NCBI RefSeq assembly: GCF_021462225.1 | Contig: NC_061805.1 | Location: forward strand, 31,823,958-31,887,957 | DNA from: Girardinichthys multiradiatus | Taxonomy: Eukaryota > Chordata > Actinopteri > Cyprinodontiformes > Goodeidae | Length of the DNA stretch: 64,000 bases | Direction of reading: 5' to 3' | In this document: positions 27,201-35,415 of the stretch, piece by piece | Layout of the letters: the number at the start of each line of letters is the position of its first letter | How positions within the stretch are numbered: position 1 is the first letter of the stretch | Notes under the pieces: model-generated | What the model saw: only the letters and a program-made list of their open reading frames with translations | The model's database searches: none | Told to the model about the DNA's origin: nothing | Made by a program: the position numbers and the translations under genes

Positions 27201-28850
27201 ACTAAATATAGCATCCAAGCAAACCTTTGCGACTGCAATATTGCAACCTGTGAAACAGCTATTCGAGATATTGTGAAGCAGGGAAAAACTCTAAAAACTA
27301 TTAGAATATTGCATACAAAATTCTATATTTTATATAGCTCATTTCAGAAAGTGAAACACATGTATTATATATAGATTAATTACATAGAGTGAAATATCTC
27401 AAGCCTTTATTTATTAGAATTGTGATGATTATGGCTTACAGATAATGAAAACCCAAAAATCTGTTTCAGAAAATTAGAATACTACATAACACCAATTTAA
27501 AAAAACAAAAACTCTTAACTATTTCAATCTCATCTTAATTCAGTGTTTAAAATCATTCAAAGAGTGAAACATTTTACCATTATTTATTGTTTATAGCATT
27601 ATTATTATTATGTTTTAAAACATTTCTAATCTATAGTCATTTTCTGTAATGCTTCTTTGAATAATTTATAGCATTTTGGTAATCAGCTGTTGTTTTGAAT
27701 GTGCAGAAAAAATGAACTTGACTTTAAAATTGCCTTAGATGTCTGTTTAATAAATGCTACTTTGTGTTTGAATGAAAACATTTTGTTGGTATCTTTCATG
27801 CTTTGTTGATGTGTTTAGACTCTGATATAATTTAAGGATCTAGACAATCTTGAGACCATCTTAATAGGTCAACTATGCCTTTCCTCAGATTGATTCTGAA
27901 CTCTATCAGAAGCAGCGTCTAGTATATTAGTCTTTTTATGTACAAACGTTAAACTATGATGCAACTTTGTAAGCAAAATATGCCTACAATTAACAAAATG
28001 CCTACACGTATTGAACACCTACAATTAAATTAATGCATGTTGCCGTGTAACTTTCCTTGTAACCCACTCCACAAACAAGGTAAAACCATCAGTTTTGTTT
28101 CGCAGGTGGCTGTCAACATCTGACAGGTTGCTAACTCCCTCACAGCATCGATCATTAACACATCTGACAACGTAGCTAGCTTCTTACGGTGCGGTTTTTA
28201 CGGGCGATTGCTGTATCCATTACGCCAAACTGGCACAGATCTACTCTTATGCTCTTAGATTATTACAGTCTAGTAACGCAAATATACAACACAAGCTGAC
28301 TGTAACTAATTTAACTTAGCCACGAAGTACTGGAAATGTTCGCTAACTGACTAGCATAAAGCTAAGATGACGTTAGCACAGAGAGCTCGAGTGTGTTCAG
28401 AAACAAACACTCCAAATACTTAGATTATGACAAGGTAAAGTTAACTAAATCCAGTGGTATGCGAAATATATCAACTATTCTCTTGGCCCGTTTACTCACG
28501 CATAACTGACTGGCCCATTCCTGCATGTTCGCGGTAGTTCGGGTAGATGAATGAAACTGATGCTAAAGGCTAGCGGTGCGCCTGCTGTCAGTGTCAGCTA
28601 GCAGCTCAGACATGACCTTCTAAGTCGAGGTTTAAGGAAGCCTTTTCCGGGGTAGTTAAGCTCTTAATCTAGCAGCCTAATACAAACCTTACCCAACGAA
28701 TTACCGTACCTTCTGGAGTTATAATGAAGCTCGCCACACAACAACTTAAGAGAGAAAATCTCCACAAACACCTTACCGTTTCAGGCGTAGTAGGAGCTGC
28801 GATGGCCTTCGTCTCCTCCCACTTGTTTTACTTCCGTCTTCACACAAAAT
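6127..28850 (-). CDS. ap1b1: AP-1 complex subunit beta-1 (beta-1 adaptin), gene 3'-truncated by window edge
   Basis: Large subunit of the AP-1 clathrin adaptor, which sorts cargo between trans-Golgi and endosomes. Coding exons, 5' to 3': 26669-26633, 23740-23635, 23558-23423, 22838-22593, 22375-22185, 22058-21837, 21727-21607, 20540-20445, 19992-19877, 18098-17933, 17185-17087, 15484-15225, 14078-13871, 13699-13679, 11305-11276, 11185-11048, 10970-10825, 10738-10609, 7542-7458, 6927-6841, 6281-6127. All have AG/GT edges and join in frame to 932 residues. The trunk (about 1-580) has Arm/HEAT repeats, the hinge has clathrin box LLNLD (about 632-636), and the ear starts near 731. Beta-1 is preferred over the close paralogue ap2b1 because of the hinge microexon MGDESEP, the ear string [11 protein letters not shown], and gas2l1 next door. 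The final exon (LSLKCRAPEVS-type end) is not seen in 1-6126 and must lie left of the window. The family is usually about 940-950 residues. Confidence 0.95.
6282..7457. other. ap1b1 introns around exon 20, nothing else recognised
   Basis: Two introns (6282-6840 and 6928-7457), AT-rich, with a 14-16 bp A run near 7248-7264. Open frames here lack similarity I recognise. Confidence 0.6.
6841..6927 (-). CDS. ap1b1: ap1b1 coding exon 20 (ear platform, residues 852-881)
   Basis: Encodes [20 protein letters not shown] and IKDCHLSS of the platform subdomain. Acceptor ATCAACAG, donor GTAAGA. Confidence 0.93.
7458..7542 (-). CDS. ap1b1: ap1b1 coding exon 19 (ear, residues 824-852)
   Basis: Encodes [19 protein letters not shown] and MLFVEDGKM. 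Acceptor CCTGCAG, donor GTGAGT. A roughly 3-kb intron separates it from the previous exon. Confidence 0.94.
7655..8430. repeat. Fish interspersed repeat block
   Basis: Begins 'aattcaattcatttcagt' and 'tatatcgcctattcacaaca' and ends with 'gcatgtagcgacagtggaga'. I associate these strings with a repeat common in percomorph fish. The block contains an internal direct repeat: 'tttggtcactttagaatggg' near 7788 and 'gtgggtaactttaaaatggg' near 8117. Confidence 0.5.
8431..10608. other. ap1b1 intron 18, no gene seen
   Basis: AT-rich intronic sequence between coding exons 18 and 19. I see no coding exon and no confident repeat apart from short A/T runs. Confidence 0.6.
10609..10738 (-). CDS. ap1b1: ap1b1 coding exon 18 (ear, residues about 780-823)
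   Basis: Encodes [20 protein letters not shown] and [13 protein letters not shown]. The FGLAPA string matches beta-1 rather than beta-2, which has FGVIPS. Acceptor CTTTAG, donor GTAACA. Confidence 0.94.
10825..10970 (-). CDS. ap1b1: ap1b1 coding exon 17 (ear, residues about 732-780)
   Basis: Begins the appendage: [20 protein letters not shown], then [21 protein letters not shown]. Beta-sandwich subdomain of the ear. Acceptor TTCACAG, donor GTAGGA. Confidence 0.94.
11048..11185 (-). CDS. ap1b1: ap1b1 coding exon 16 (hinge, residues about 686-731)
   Basis: Encodes [19 protein letters not shown], then [14 protein letters not shown] and MGGYSPPKT leading into the ear domain. The LDDLFDL acidic-hydrophobic box resembles the SDLFDL region of mammalian AP1B1. 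Acceptor CACAG, donor GTGAGT. Confidence 0.92.
11276..11305 (-). CDS. ap1b1: ap1b1 hinge microexon (10 residues)
   Basis: A 30-bp phase 0 exon encoding [10 protein letters not shown], with acceptor ATGCTCAG and donor GTAAGT. It continues the Gly-rich hinge after the MGDESEP microexon. Confidence 0.85.
11800..11962 (+). mobile_element. Tc1-like 3' end fragment (AAGTATTC family)
   Basis: Ends 'gaatacttttgcaaggcata' with 'gtgacaaaatgtgaaaacat' before it, the same ends as in the 35.5-36.6 kb element. Intronic. Confidence 0.55.
12060..12065 (-). promoter_or_regulatory. AATAAA polyadenylation signal candidate
   Basis: On the minus strand, 43 bases downstream of the stop codon at 12110-12108 that ends read-through of the candidate exon 12180-12419. 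It would allow that exon to act as a terminal exon. AATAAA is common by chance in AT-rich DNA. Confidence 0.25.
12180..12419 (-). CDS. Candidate ap1b1 cassette or alternative last exon with a hydrophobic segment (unverified)
   Basis: Exactly 240 bp open, with acceptor TTTCGTCTTTCAATCAG and donor GTGGGA, phase 0 at both ends like the flanking hinge microexons. It starts [16 protein letters not shown] (proline-rich), then [12 protein letters not shown], then about 20 nonpolar residues beginning [16 protein letters not shown]. Reading through the donor gives a stop at 12110-12108 and an AATAAA at 12065-12060. I do not recognise the sequence from any known adaptin. It could be a cassette exon, an alternative terminal exon, an exon of a nested transcript, or chance. 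Confidence 0.4.
12420..13678. other. ap1b1 intron between hinge microexons, no repeat recognised
   Basis: AT-rich sequence separating the candidate exon 12180-12419 from the MGDESEP microexon. No further exon-like segment with consensus splice sites was seen. Confidence 0.5.
13679..13699 (-). CDS. ap1b1: ap1b1 hinge microexon (7 residues, MGDESEP)
   Basis: A 21-bp exon, phase 0 on both sides, with acceptor CTGCAG and donor GTAACT. It matches the MGDEPEG-like heptad in mammalian AP1B1, which is present or absent between isoforms as far as I recall. Its presence supports beta-1 over beta-2. Likely alternatively spliced. Confidence 0.85.
13871..14078 (-). CDS. ap1b1: ap1b1 coding exon 13 (hinge with clathrin box)
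   Basis: Hinge exon, residues about 599-668. It contains the clathrin-binding LLNLD box within [12 protein letters not shown] and ends [13 protein letters not shown]. Rich in Pro, Gly, Ser and Asp, as expected for a flexible linker. Acceptor TTTCTAG, donor GTATGT; ends in phase 0. Confidence 0.93.
14079..15224. other. ap1b1 intron 12 with Tc1-like remnant (about 14400-14960)
   Basis: Strings such as 'tgggatccttgtcctgttgg', 'aacacccaattgtg' and 'atgatcagatgagactcacg' are transposase-derived segments frequent in decayed fish Tc1 elements. Coding potential is lost. Confidence 0.5.
15225..15484 (-). CDS. ap1b1: ap1b1 coding exon 12 (end of trunk, residues 513-599)
   Basis: Encodes [19 protein letters not shown], the conserved [20 protein letters not shown], and [12 protein letters not shown] at the trunk-hinge border. 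Acceptor TCTGAAG, donor GTGAGT. Confidence 0.95.
16230..16630. mobile_element. Tc1-like non-autonomous fragment in ap1b1 intron
   Basis: Contains 'aaaggtgttcaataaggttg' and 'aagtcaggactctgcagacc', a signature of a widespread fish Tc1-related repeat, followed by 'gtacttttggctgtatggcg'. No open transposase. Confidence 0.55.
17087..17185 (-). CDS. ap1b1: ap1b1 coding exon 11 (trunk, residues 480-512)
   Basis: Encodes [19 protein letters not shown] and [12 protein letters not shown]. Phase 0 on both sides, 99 bp; acceptor CTTTCAG, donor GTGAGG. Confidence 0.95.
17933..18098 (-). CDS. ap1b1: ap1b1 coding exon 10 (trunk, residues 424-479)
   Basis: Encodes [19 protein letters not shown] through [15 protein letters not shown]. 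Acceptor CTCGCAG, donor GTGTGT. Confidence 0.95.
18099..19156. other. ap1b1 intron 9, left part
   Basis: No coding exon or confident repeat. The open frames at 18316-18591 and 18634-18939 have no similarity I recognise and no splice context. Confidence 0.5.
19157..19637. mobile_element. hAT-type non-autonomous element
   Basis: The left end CAGAGGTCTGCAACCTGTGG and right end GGTTGCTGACCCCTAG are imperfect inverted repeats of the hAT kind. An imperfect 8-bp duplication flanks it: TCTACATA (19149-19156) and TCTAAAAC (19638-19645). About 480 bp, no transposase. Confidence 0.65.
19877..19992 (-). CDS. ap1b1: ap1b1 coding exon 9 (trunk, residues 386-424)
   Basis: Encodes [18 protein letters not shown] and [18 protein letters not shown]. 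Acceptor TATTAG, donor GTACGT. Confidence 0.94.
20445..20540 (-). CDS. ap1b1: ap1b1 coding exon 8 (trunk, residues 354-385)
   Basis: Encodes [19 protein letters not shown] and [11 protein letters not shown]. Phase 0 at both ends, 96 bp; acceptor GCTGTAG, donor GTTAGT. Confidence 0.93.
20609..21582 (-). mobile_element. Internally deleted Tc1-like element filling an ap1b1 intron
   Basis: Inverted ends 'caggtgcacttcaataaacc' on the left and 'gatttattgagatgcatcta' on the right. Minus-strand remnants [13 protein letters not shown] and [18 protein letters not shown] match the Tc1 transposase C-terminus. TA dinucleotides flank both ends. It fills almost the whole intron 20541-21606. Confidence 0.65.
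21607..21727 (-). CDS. ap1b1: ap1b1 coding exon 7 (trunk, residues 313-353)
   Basis: Encodes [19 protein letters not shown] and [16 protein letters not shown]. Acceptor TTTTTAG. The donor GTGACA is non-consensus at the end, and a Tc1 remnant ends about 24 bp into the following intron. Confidence 0.93.
21837..22058 (-). CDS. ap1b1: ap1b1 coding exon 6 (trunk, residues 239-313)
   Basis: Encodes [19 protein letters not shown] through [16 protein letters not shown]. Acceptor TGCCAG, donor GTACGT. Confidence 0.95.
22185..22375 (-). CDS. ap1b1: ap1b1 coding exon 5 (trunk, residues 176-239)
   Basis: Encodes [16 protein letters not shown] and [17 protein letters not shown], conserved trunk helices. 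Donor GTAAG; acceptor TCTTCAG. Confidence 0.94.
22593..22838 (-). CDS. ap1b1: ap1b1 coding exon 4 (trunk, residues 94-175)
   Basis: Encodes [19 protein letters not shown] and the following Arm/HEAT repeats through LISDSNPMV. Phase 0 at both ends; acceptor CACCCAG, donor GTAGGA. Confidence 0.95.
23423..23558 (-). CDS. ap1b1: ap1b1 coding exon 3 (trunk, residues about 48-93)
   Basis: Encodes the highly conserved segment around [17 protein letters not shown] and ends VNTFVK in phase 0. Acceptor CCCCCAG, donor GTAAAG. Confidence 0.93.
23635..23740 (-). CDS. ap1b1: ap1b1 coding exon 2 (trunk, residues about 13-48)
   Basis: Translates [19 protein letters not shown] and continues through VGKDVS, the beginning of the Arm/HEAT trunk. 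Acceptor GTGTGTGCAG, donor GTGAGC. The lysine-rich stretch is typical of beta adaptins. Confidence 0.92.
23741..26632. other. ap1b1 intron 1 (coding), Tc1-like remnant at about 24083-24480
   Basis: The left part starts 'aaaagtttggacacaccttc', a known fish Tc1 terminal sequence, and continues with 'agtagccaccttctgctttg' and 'ttcacaggtgtgccctgcca'. The rest (24500-26600) is very AT-rich with no exon seen. Confidence 0.55.
26633..26693 (-). CDS. ap1b1: ap1b1 start-codon exon
   Basis: Acceptor TTTTGCAG precedes 26693 and the donor is GT at 26632-26631. The canonical start ATG is at 26669-26667 and opens the conserved [13 protein letters not shown]-terminus of beta adaptins. The 24 bases 26693-26670 are normally 5' UTR but are open in the same frame. 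The exon ends with one base of the next codon. Confidence 0.9.
26990..27510. mobile_element. Tc1-like remnant in first ap1b1 intron
   Basis: Contains 'ataatgaaaacccaaaaatc', 'tttcagaaaattagaatact' and an opposite copy near 27300 ('tattagaatattgcatac'). These resemble Tc1 ends of the type seen at 50.7 kb. Heavily decayed. Confidence 0.45.
27511..28499. other. AT-rich ap1b1 5' intron sequence
   Basis: No exon or repeat recognised between the Tc1 remnant and the candidate exon ending at 28500. Confidence 0.5.
28500..28580 (-). other. ap1b1: Candidate alternative 5' exon of ap1b1 with an in-frame upstream ATG
   Basis: A GTGAGT donor sits at 28499-28494. The sequence before it contains ATG at 28526-28524 followed by eight open codons reading MQEWASQLC up to the donor. 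Splicing to 26693 continues in phase 0 through ENRQFGSK into the standard MTDSKYF start, a 17-residue extension. The upper edge of the exon is not defined. Confidence 0.35.
28777..28838 (-). other. ap1b1: ap1b1 putative 5' noncoding first exon
   Basis: On the minus strand a GTAAGG splice donor occupies 28776-28771, preceded by GC-richer sequence than the surrounding AT-rich DNA. The upper edge (transcription start) is a guess placed near an ETS-like motif. The next downstream exon is either the one ending at 28500 or the start-codon exon at 26693-26633. Only the donor is directly visible. Confidence 0.4.
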
Positions 28851-28871
28851 ACCAACTGGCAAGTAACGTCA
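28829..28871 (-). promoter_or_regulatory. Probable ap1b1 core promoter motifs (ETS-like and CRE-like)
   Basis: On the minus strand there is an ETS-type ACGGAAGT core near 28829-28838 and a CRE-like TGACGTTA at 28871-28864, just upstream of the putative first exon. Such motifs are common in TATA-less housekeeping promoters, which fits ap1b1. The motifs are short, so this is supportive rather than proof. Confidence 0.35.
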
Positions 28872-31800
28872 GCCTTAATTCATTTAGGATAACTGCTGTT
28901 TACCGCACTGGGGGCCTTTTCTGCCTTAGTATTGTTCTGGGACATAATGAATAGGTTTATATAAAACACAATTCGAAACAAAAATCTAAGAGAGATAGAT
29001 TACCACATATGTCCAAATATATCTAAAATACACACGTTTTCCAGTTCCCTTGGTAGCTTAGGCAGTGCATATTCTGAAACTGAGCTCATACACAAAGATG
29101 TTTTATTGTTGATTGTTTTTCAACACACGTCACGCTTTCCTTTGTCTTTTTTTGTGTCCTGTGACCTGCTGGGTCTGGTTCCCTATAGTGTCAGTGGCAG
29201 ATCTGATCTAGGAAAGGAGGAAATGCGGTTTTCCTCCTGCTGCACAATTGATCATTTTTTAATGGCACACCAGGCCTGTTTCTGGCAGCAAGTAATAACA
29301 ATAATTAAAAAATGATGAACTAAATGCATTTATGCTAGAACAATCTTTCATAGAGTTGTTTGTCAAAGCAAACGATTTCCTCTGAAAGCGCTGTAGAAGT
29401 TTCAAATCAAACCGAGATTATATGTGCAGGTTGGAAAGTATGACAGTTACAGTCCTTCGTTTTTGGCTGTTAGAACAGATGTCTGTCACTGGCTTGTCAT
29501 AGTGCATTTATTCAGCCAAAAGGTCACATTCATTACTGTGGAATATCATACCTTCAACACCAAACACAGCGTCAGGGAATATTCTGCCATTAAAACAAAC
29601 AGGTGTTCAGCTTAAATTATTTGTCACAGTAAACGTTATAGTTTGATTCTGAAATTGGGATAGAAACTATTTCCTTTTTTTTTTTTTTTTTTTTTATGGA
29701 AATCAGACCTTGCATAGGGTAATAAGCATGTGCTCACATTTTGAAACTTTGGAATATATGTAATTTACAGACAATTTGGATAAATCAAATAAAATACAAA
29801 TACAAATCTCCAAGTAAATCAAATATGTTTTTGTCCAACCAAAACTTCAATGATAAGCTTCAGCTATGGCGTTAACAGCAATAAAAAAAAAATTCATAAT
29901 GTATAGCAAATTCGATTCTGGGTCTATTCTGGGTGTGCTAAGAAGTGGTGAACCTGTTGAATGCAACAGACCAGCGAGACTTGCCGAGGCTAACAAACCA
30001 ACTTCAATGTTTCTACTGCACCCACAGCCAAACCAGAAGCAAATCCTGCTTCCAGTTATATAAATGGTGTATGTGAGTGTCTGTTAGGTCTACAGGCCAG
30101 CTGAGGCAAGAGTTATCTGTAGTTAAGCTGTAAGAAGGCCTTGCATTTCAAAAATGTGGGTTTCATTTTGAACCAAAATTTTATTTTGTTCCCAAGTGTA
30201 ATTGAAAATAGTGCAAAATAAAAAAAATAACCTGTTAAGGAACACCAAAATATATCAAACACTTCTGGCATTTTAAGCCGGATCATAATATATCTATTTT
30301 TTGAACATAATATCTGTAATATTGTCTATGACATGTGACTATACAGGCAATGCAACTTCAGAAGAAAAAGTGTTTATTAGAGGAATAACTTGAAAGCATT
30401 TTAAGAATTAAAAAAGAAACTTTTTTCAGTATCACTCTTGTATACTTACATAATACACAATATCAAGTAATCTGTACAACTTTTGGTAAAATGGCATCAC
30501 GTTACAAACATTCAAATTTCACCGATTTAGGCTAAAGACAAGTGAGAGTCTCATCACATTTCAAAATGTGCACAAAAAAGCAAGCTGTTTTTTATTTAAA
30601 TAACTAATTTTATAACTGGCTTCAAAATATTTTGCCATGTTTTCTTGATGTCACAGTTTATGTACCTGGTAAATTGAAACTACCAGTAAAAATTTGTATG
30701 CACCAACAGAAAATCGAAATTCTGCTAAATAAAACAAAGGTAATGATGAGCCCAACAGGACTGACAGCGAATAAATTGTGGCTATGTGCATCATCTTCTA
30801 AAGGGTAATTCAAATTTTTAAGGTGGCAATAATTCAACAAATTCCTGGATATTGCTGGATTCCCCAAAACCCCATTCACCAACAGTCCACTGGACACAGA
30901 AGTAATCTGAGGCCATTGAGAGCTGACACCATAAATAAATAAATTAGATCAACATCCTTCCCTTCTTTACTCCAACTCTATACATATTACCATACCATAT
31001 GTACATACATACATACACACAAGCTTGACGCTTTCTTTTTAGCCCATTCACTTAGTGTGTTGCAAAAACATGCATATAATCCACATTATTCACACAAATC
31101 CATTATTATAAAATGTTTTGAAGATTCAGCAAAAACCTTTCTACTTTCAAATTCATTTTACAAATCCTGCACCCATTAATTACATAAAACATTAATGTCA
31201 TTGTCTGTAACTGGAGTCTGGTCTCCTGTACTGATGGCAACAGCAGCTTCAGAAATGAAAAAACCTGACTATCCAGTTACAGCATGAATTATTCAAGCCC
31301 TTTGCGCACACTCAAGTTAGAGCCTTGCCTCATCCATTTATTTCCATTGGGTCATTCTATTGTTACTGGTTCTAATCAGCACCAGAACGTTACAATATAA
31401 ACACACGCAGTACAGAAATACCTCAGCGTGTTTCATTTAGCCACTAGATGTCACCACCAGGTTGTGTAATCACCACAGTCAGAATGGATTACATTAGTAT
31501 GTCTCCCATGGACTGTAAACTCTACATCAAATGTAATGTACAATTAAAATTGTCAATATTCTTCAATTTTTCCAACATTCACACTCAATACTTTCAAGTT
31601 ATTTTACAATAAACAGTAAATTATGATAATGTAGTGCTACCAAGTTCAAGCAAAAAAAAACATTCAAAATCAAATTCATGACAAAACATTTAAGGCAAAG
31701 GGAGTTTGTCAAGGCATTTCCAAAACCATATATGAATTGCATAGCTAAGGCAGCATAGTCCTTGTTACAGCAACGTATGTACATTAAAACTGTATATTCA

Positions 31801-33389
31801 ATGCCTTTTATTTACAAAAACACCCACGCAGCCTGTATTTACACATTCATTCTCATCAGAGTCCTGCTGTTCAAATATGTTAAATGCTAGAATGCCGTTT
31901 GGTCAGAGAAGGAGCACTCAACTTTTCAATTTCAGTGACAAAGACGCAAATAACACAAATCTCAATGCTCTTATTATTTTTAATAATTAATCCATTTTAA
32001 AGTATAAATTAAAACTATATACTCCATTAAAATAACCAAATTAGACAAAAGTATTAAATAAATATTAACCTTGACTACAATGACTGACTGCTGTACAGAA
32101 ATTAGTTGGTAGTGTATGCATCATGAGGTCAGCTGAATCTATGTTGTTGAGTATGTGTATTACACTATTATTAAAATGTATTTATATGTATATACTAAAC
32201 GCCACATCAAGACCATTAATCAGACAGTTTTAGTACCAGTATTTTGACTACCAAGGTAAATTGAGAATCGATGACCAACTGCAACAGATAAAGGTTTATT
32301 TAACCATATGTTTAGTGTTAGTGCAGTTTTAGAAAGATAATGCTTCAAATACTTGGCACTATGCCCTGCCCCATGCCGTGGCACATGGCAGCACATATGC
32401 TCTTTCTATCTCTGGATGTCAACTATGAGAATGTGTGCTTCAGGGAGAACAAAACTTGGCAAAAACAGCCCCATGAAATAACATCATAATAAAAATAAAG
32501 ACCTTTGGTAAAAATAAAAAAAAATTGTCTTGAGTGCAAAAAAAGCAAAGTGGACCTCCACAGGGAAACAATGGCGATGCACCTAGAAATAAGTTAGTGA
32601 GCAGAACTAGATGATTTACAGCTTGACCCGTCACTGGATAACTTAAAAATCGGATCTTTTTCCGAAATATAAACCATACAAAAGCATTACCATCTAAACC
32701 ACTAAACTCTTTAGTGCTAAAGTTGTTACTGAGTGAAGATGACTTTATGTTTTGTATCAGTTAAGTGTTACTAAAAGGAGGCACAAAATGTGTAAGAAGC
32801 TTCTAGATAGAACTTTTTCCTAGAGAAGCATGTCAGCTGCTAACGCAGGCTGCTGTATCCAAAAGCTAAACTTCAGCAGGTGCTAGTCATTTCACTCATT
32901 TTGTAATTTTGAACCAGTCCAAAAGTTGCTCACTTTTATGTGTTTGAGCTTCTGGCTTCTGTCAGTCATGGAAAATGCCGGATCTGGAAATGGCAGCCTT
33001 TTGGAAATTTTAGAGATGGGGTTAGCATCTACATTTTCAAGGGAGAACACACAGAGAGTGCTGTTTACAGCTTATAATGCTAACTGCACTAACCATGCTA
33101 CATGCAAATCCAAGATACTAAACACAACCTATAACTCTTTAAAATGTGTTTGTTTTAAATGAGTAAACCCCTATTTTAAAGCTTGCCTTATTTTGAACAT
33201 TGGTTTTTTTAGAGTTCTTCAAGAAAAACCATAATCAACTGAAATCAGTGTTGGCAGGTCAAAACTTTACAAAATCCAGCGATCTGAAATCGGCCACAAA
33301 TTTCTTATCAGTGCATCTCTAGGAAAAGCTAAATTTAAAGTTTTGTTCAACATGCAGTGACAACAGTTTTTAGTTTAAACTTAAGCCTT
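28872..33389. other. Intergenic region and possible long gas2l1 3' UTR
   Basis: Lies between the ap1b1 promoter and the gas2l1 stop codon. No open frame resembles a gene, and the small GTPase gene rasl10a, a neighbour in mammals, was not seen. Minus-strand AATAAA signals occur, for example near 30372-30377, so the gas2l1 3' UTR could reach that far. An 18-20 bp T run sits near 29676-29695. Confidence 0.45.
31441..31454 (+). promoter_or_regulatory. CTCF-like motif between gas2l1 and ap1b1
   Basis: CCACTAGATGTCAC matches the CCASYAGRKGGCRS core with one mismatch. Sequence similarity only; binding is unproven. Confidence 0.25.
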
Positions 33390-33395
33390 TTTATT
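33390..33395 (-). promoter_or_regulatory. gas2l1: Proximal AATAAA downstream of gas2l1
   Basis: Minus-strand AATAAA 31 bases after the stop codon. It could be a proximal polyadenylation signal, and more distal ones exist. Position is the only evidence. Confidence 0.3.
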
Positions 33396-33425
33396 CCACA
33401 GTAGTCATACAGCCTGCTGCAGGAA

Positions 33426-35415
33426 TCAGTTTTGTGCTATAGCTTCAGCGTCTAGGCTCCCCTGTGCAGGGTAGGAGCAGTCGTTACTGCCTATGGCTGA
33501 AGAGTGAGACTGAGGATGGATCATGTCTGTGAGATTCTGGTGCAAGTTCTTGCATGAAGCAGGATGGGAGCTCTTACGGGACAGTGGTGGCGTGTTGCAG
33601 GGAGAAAGAGGTGTATTAGTGTGAACATTTTTGTGTCTCACAGGTGTGGGGATTCGTGAGGGGTTGTTCTGCAGCCTATTGTCAGAGCGAGGCCTTAACT
33701 TCACACCCAGTTTGTGCTCAGAGTTTGGGACTTCATCACTTTGTCCGTTTTCCCCATTGGTTATTTTTAATGATGGTGGAGAAGACCCAGAGCGAGATTC
33801 ACTCAAGCTGAAGGACATTGAGGAGTTTTCACTTGAGGAATCCTGGAAAGAGCAGTCCTCAGAGGGGGCAAGGGGTACAGGTGATTGACAACCCGCTGGT
33901 GGTGGCAGGTTATCACCACTGTCGCCATTTTCAAGATCATAAGGAAGATTTAGCTGGTGATTTTCTAGGGGAACATCTCCTGTGACTGAACTCAAGCCAA
34001 GTGGAGTTTTTCGACCTGAGAGCCCACCTGTGGGAGAACATCCACGTTCCCCATTCATATTCCTGCTATCCATAGCTGGTTGGCAGGGGATGTGATTCAT
34101 TAGCTCATCGGACCCAGTCTCTCTAAGGCCAGGTAAAGAAGATGGAGCTTCTCTTCCCTCTACTAAGCTAGAAATTTCTGGAAGCTTCTTGAGACCCCCT
34201 TTACGTTCCCCCCAGTGTTCATGTTCTGCTTGACCCAAACCATCAAGTTCTCCGAGATTATGCCGATAAAGTATATTTAAAGGGTCCTCTGGTTGGAAAT
34301 GTAGGGGGTTAGTCCTCTTGGATTCTTTGAGGACAGGCAGAGTTCCAATCTTTGTACCAACATTTAAAGAAGAGGTGGATGAGTTAGAGGAAGAGGAAGC
34401 AGAATCAGACACTGCAGCCTCAGTGAGCGCAGGCACTACCTGTAGGGTTGCTCTTCCTACAGCCTTACCAGCAAAATTCTCCCTGACCTGCTGGGTATTG
34501 GCCAGAAACTCAGCCTCAAAGCTGCGATAGAGGTCCTGCTCCTTTTGGGGGTCCAGTGGCGGCAGCATCTGGTAGCCTAACCCAAGCCCCTCCTCTCCAG
34601 CATCCTGGTTCTCCAGGTGAGAAACGTTTTTAGGCTGGCCCCGTCCAGCAGATCGTGGAGCCTGTGAGAGCCTCAGGGAGCGGGTGGCATAGTTGTTAGA
34701 GTTGCGAGGAGATGAGTGTGGTGGTTGTCGCCCTCCGGAGGTGACAGGGGGCAGTGGTTTGCCTTTTCCTGTGCATGGTGAGCGGGGCGCTTGGGGTCTA
34801 GGAGTTGTTACAGTCTTCTTGATTGGGCTGTTGTTGTTGCCTTGGACTCCTTTAACAGGCGAGTTAGTGCACGAGAATGATTGCTTCTTACCAAAACCAA
34901 CACCACCTCTAGGAGAAGATGGGGCTACCTGTTTAGCCAGGTCCTCTTGTCTTTCTGATGGTAGGGGCTGGGAGGTCCTAGGGCAGGAAAGGTGTGCAGG
35001 GCTGCCATCACTTGACAAAGTGCTGCTGGTCATCTTACTCTGGCTGTGAGAACGAGGAACATGGAGCCTCCGGGGGCCCTCATGGCCAACGGAGCGCTCT
35101 CTGTCTGTGCGAGATGTCCGTGTACCAACAGAAGACCCCATTGGTGGGTTGGGTTTGAGTGTTGGTGGCAGTGAAGAACGCTCCCGCGACTGACTTCGTG
35201 CACGGGGTTTTGAGGAATGTGTAGATGGGGTTTGATTGCTTGTTCCTGCTCTCTCAATCATATGCTTCCCTTCCTTGCGGTTGACAAGCAGTACCACCTG
35301 TTCACCAGAGCGCCGTGTAGGACCACCAAGTGACTGCCGCCCTCCTCCTCCTTTAGAGGAGGCTGTAGAAGAGTCACTGTCTCCAGAGAGACGTCTTGTC
35401 AGCATTTCTTTATTC
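33426..35415 (-). CDS. gas2l1: gas2l1 last coding exon (C-terminal tail, SxIP motif)
   Basis: 1990 bp with stop TGA. Starts [20 protein letters not shown], related to the RRYSGDSDSS string of human GAS2L1. Middle: [20 protein letters not shown]. Several Ser clusters follow. SRIP lies at 33659-33648, within [13 protein letters not shown]. Acceptor CATGCAG. At 662 residues the tail is longer than I recall for mammals. Confidence 0.95.

Noticed and set aside
6127..28850. Gene could be ap2b1 rather than ap1b1
   Set aside because: The trunk is nearly identical between paralogues, but the hinge MGDESEP, the ear [11 protein letters not shown] and the gas2l1 neighbour all favour ap1b1.
28850..33425. 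Expected rasl10a gene
   Set aside because: No GTPase motifs or exon-like frames are visible in this interval.
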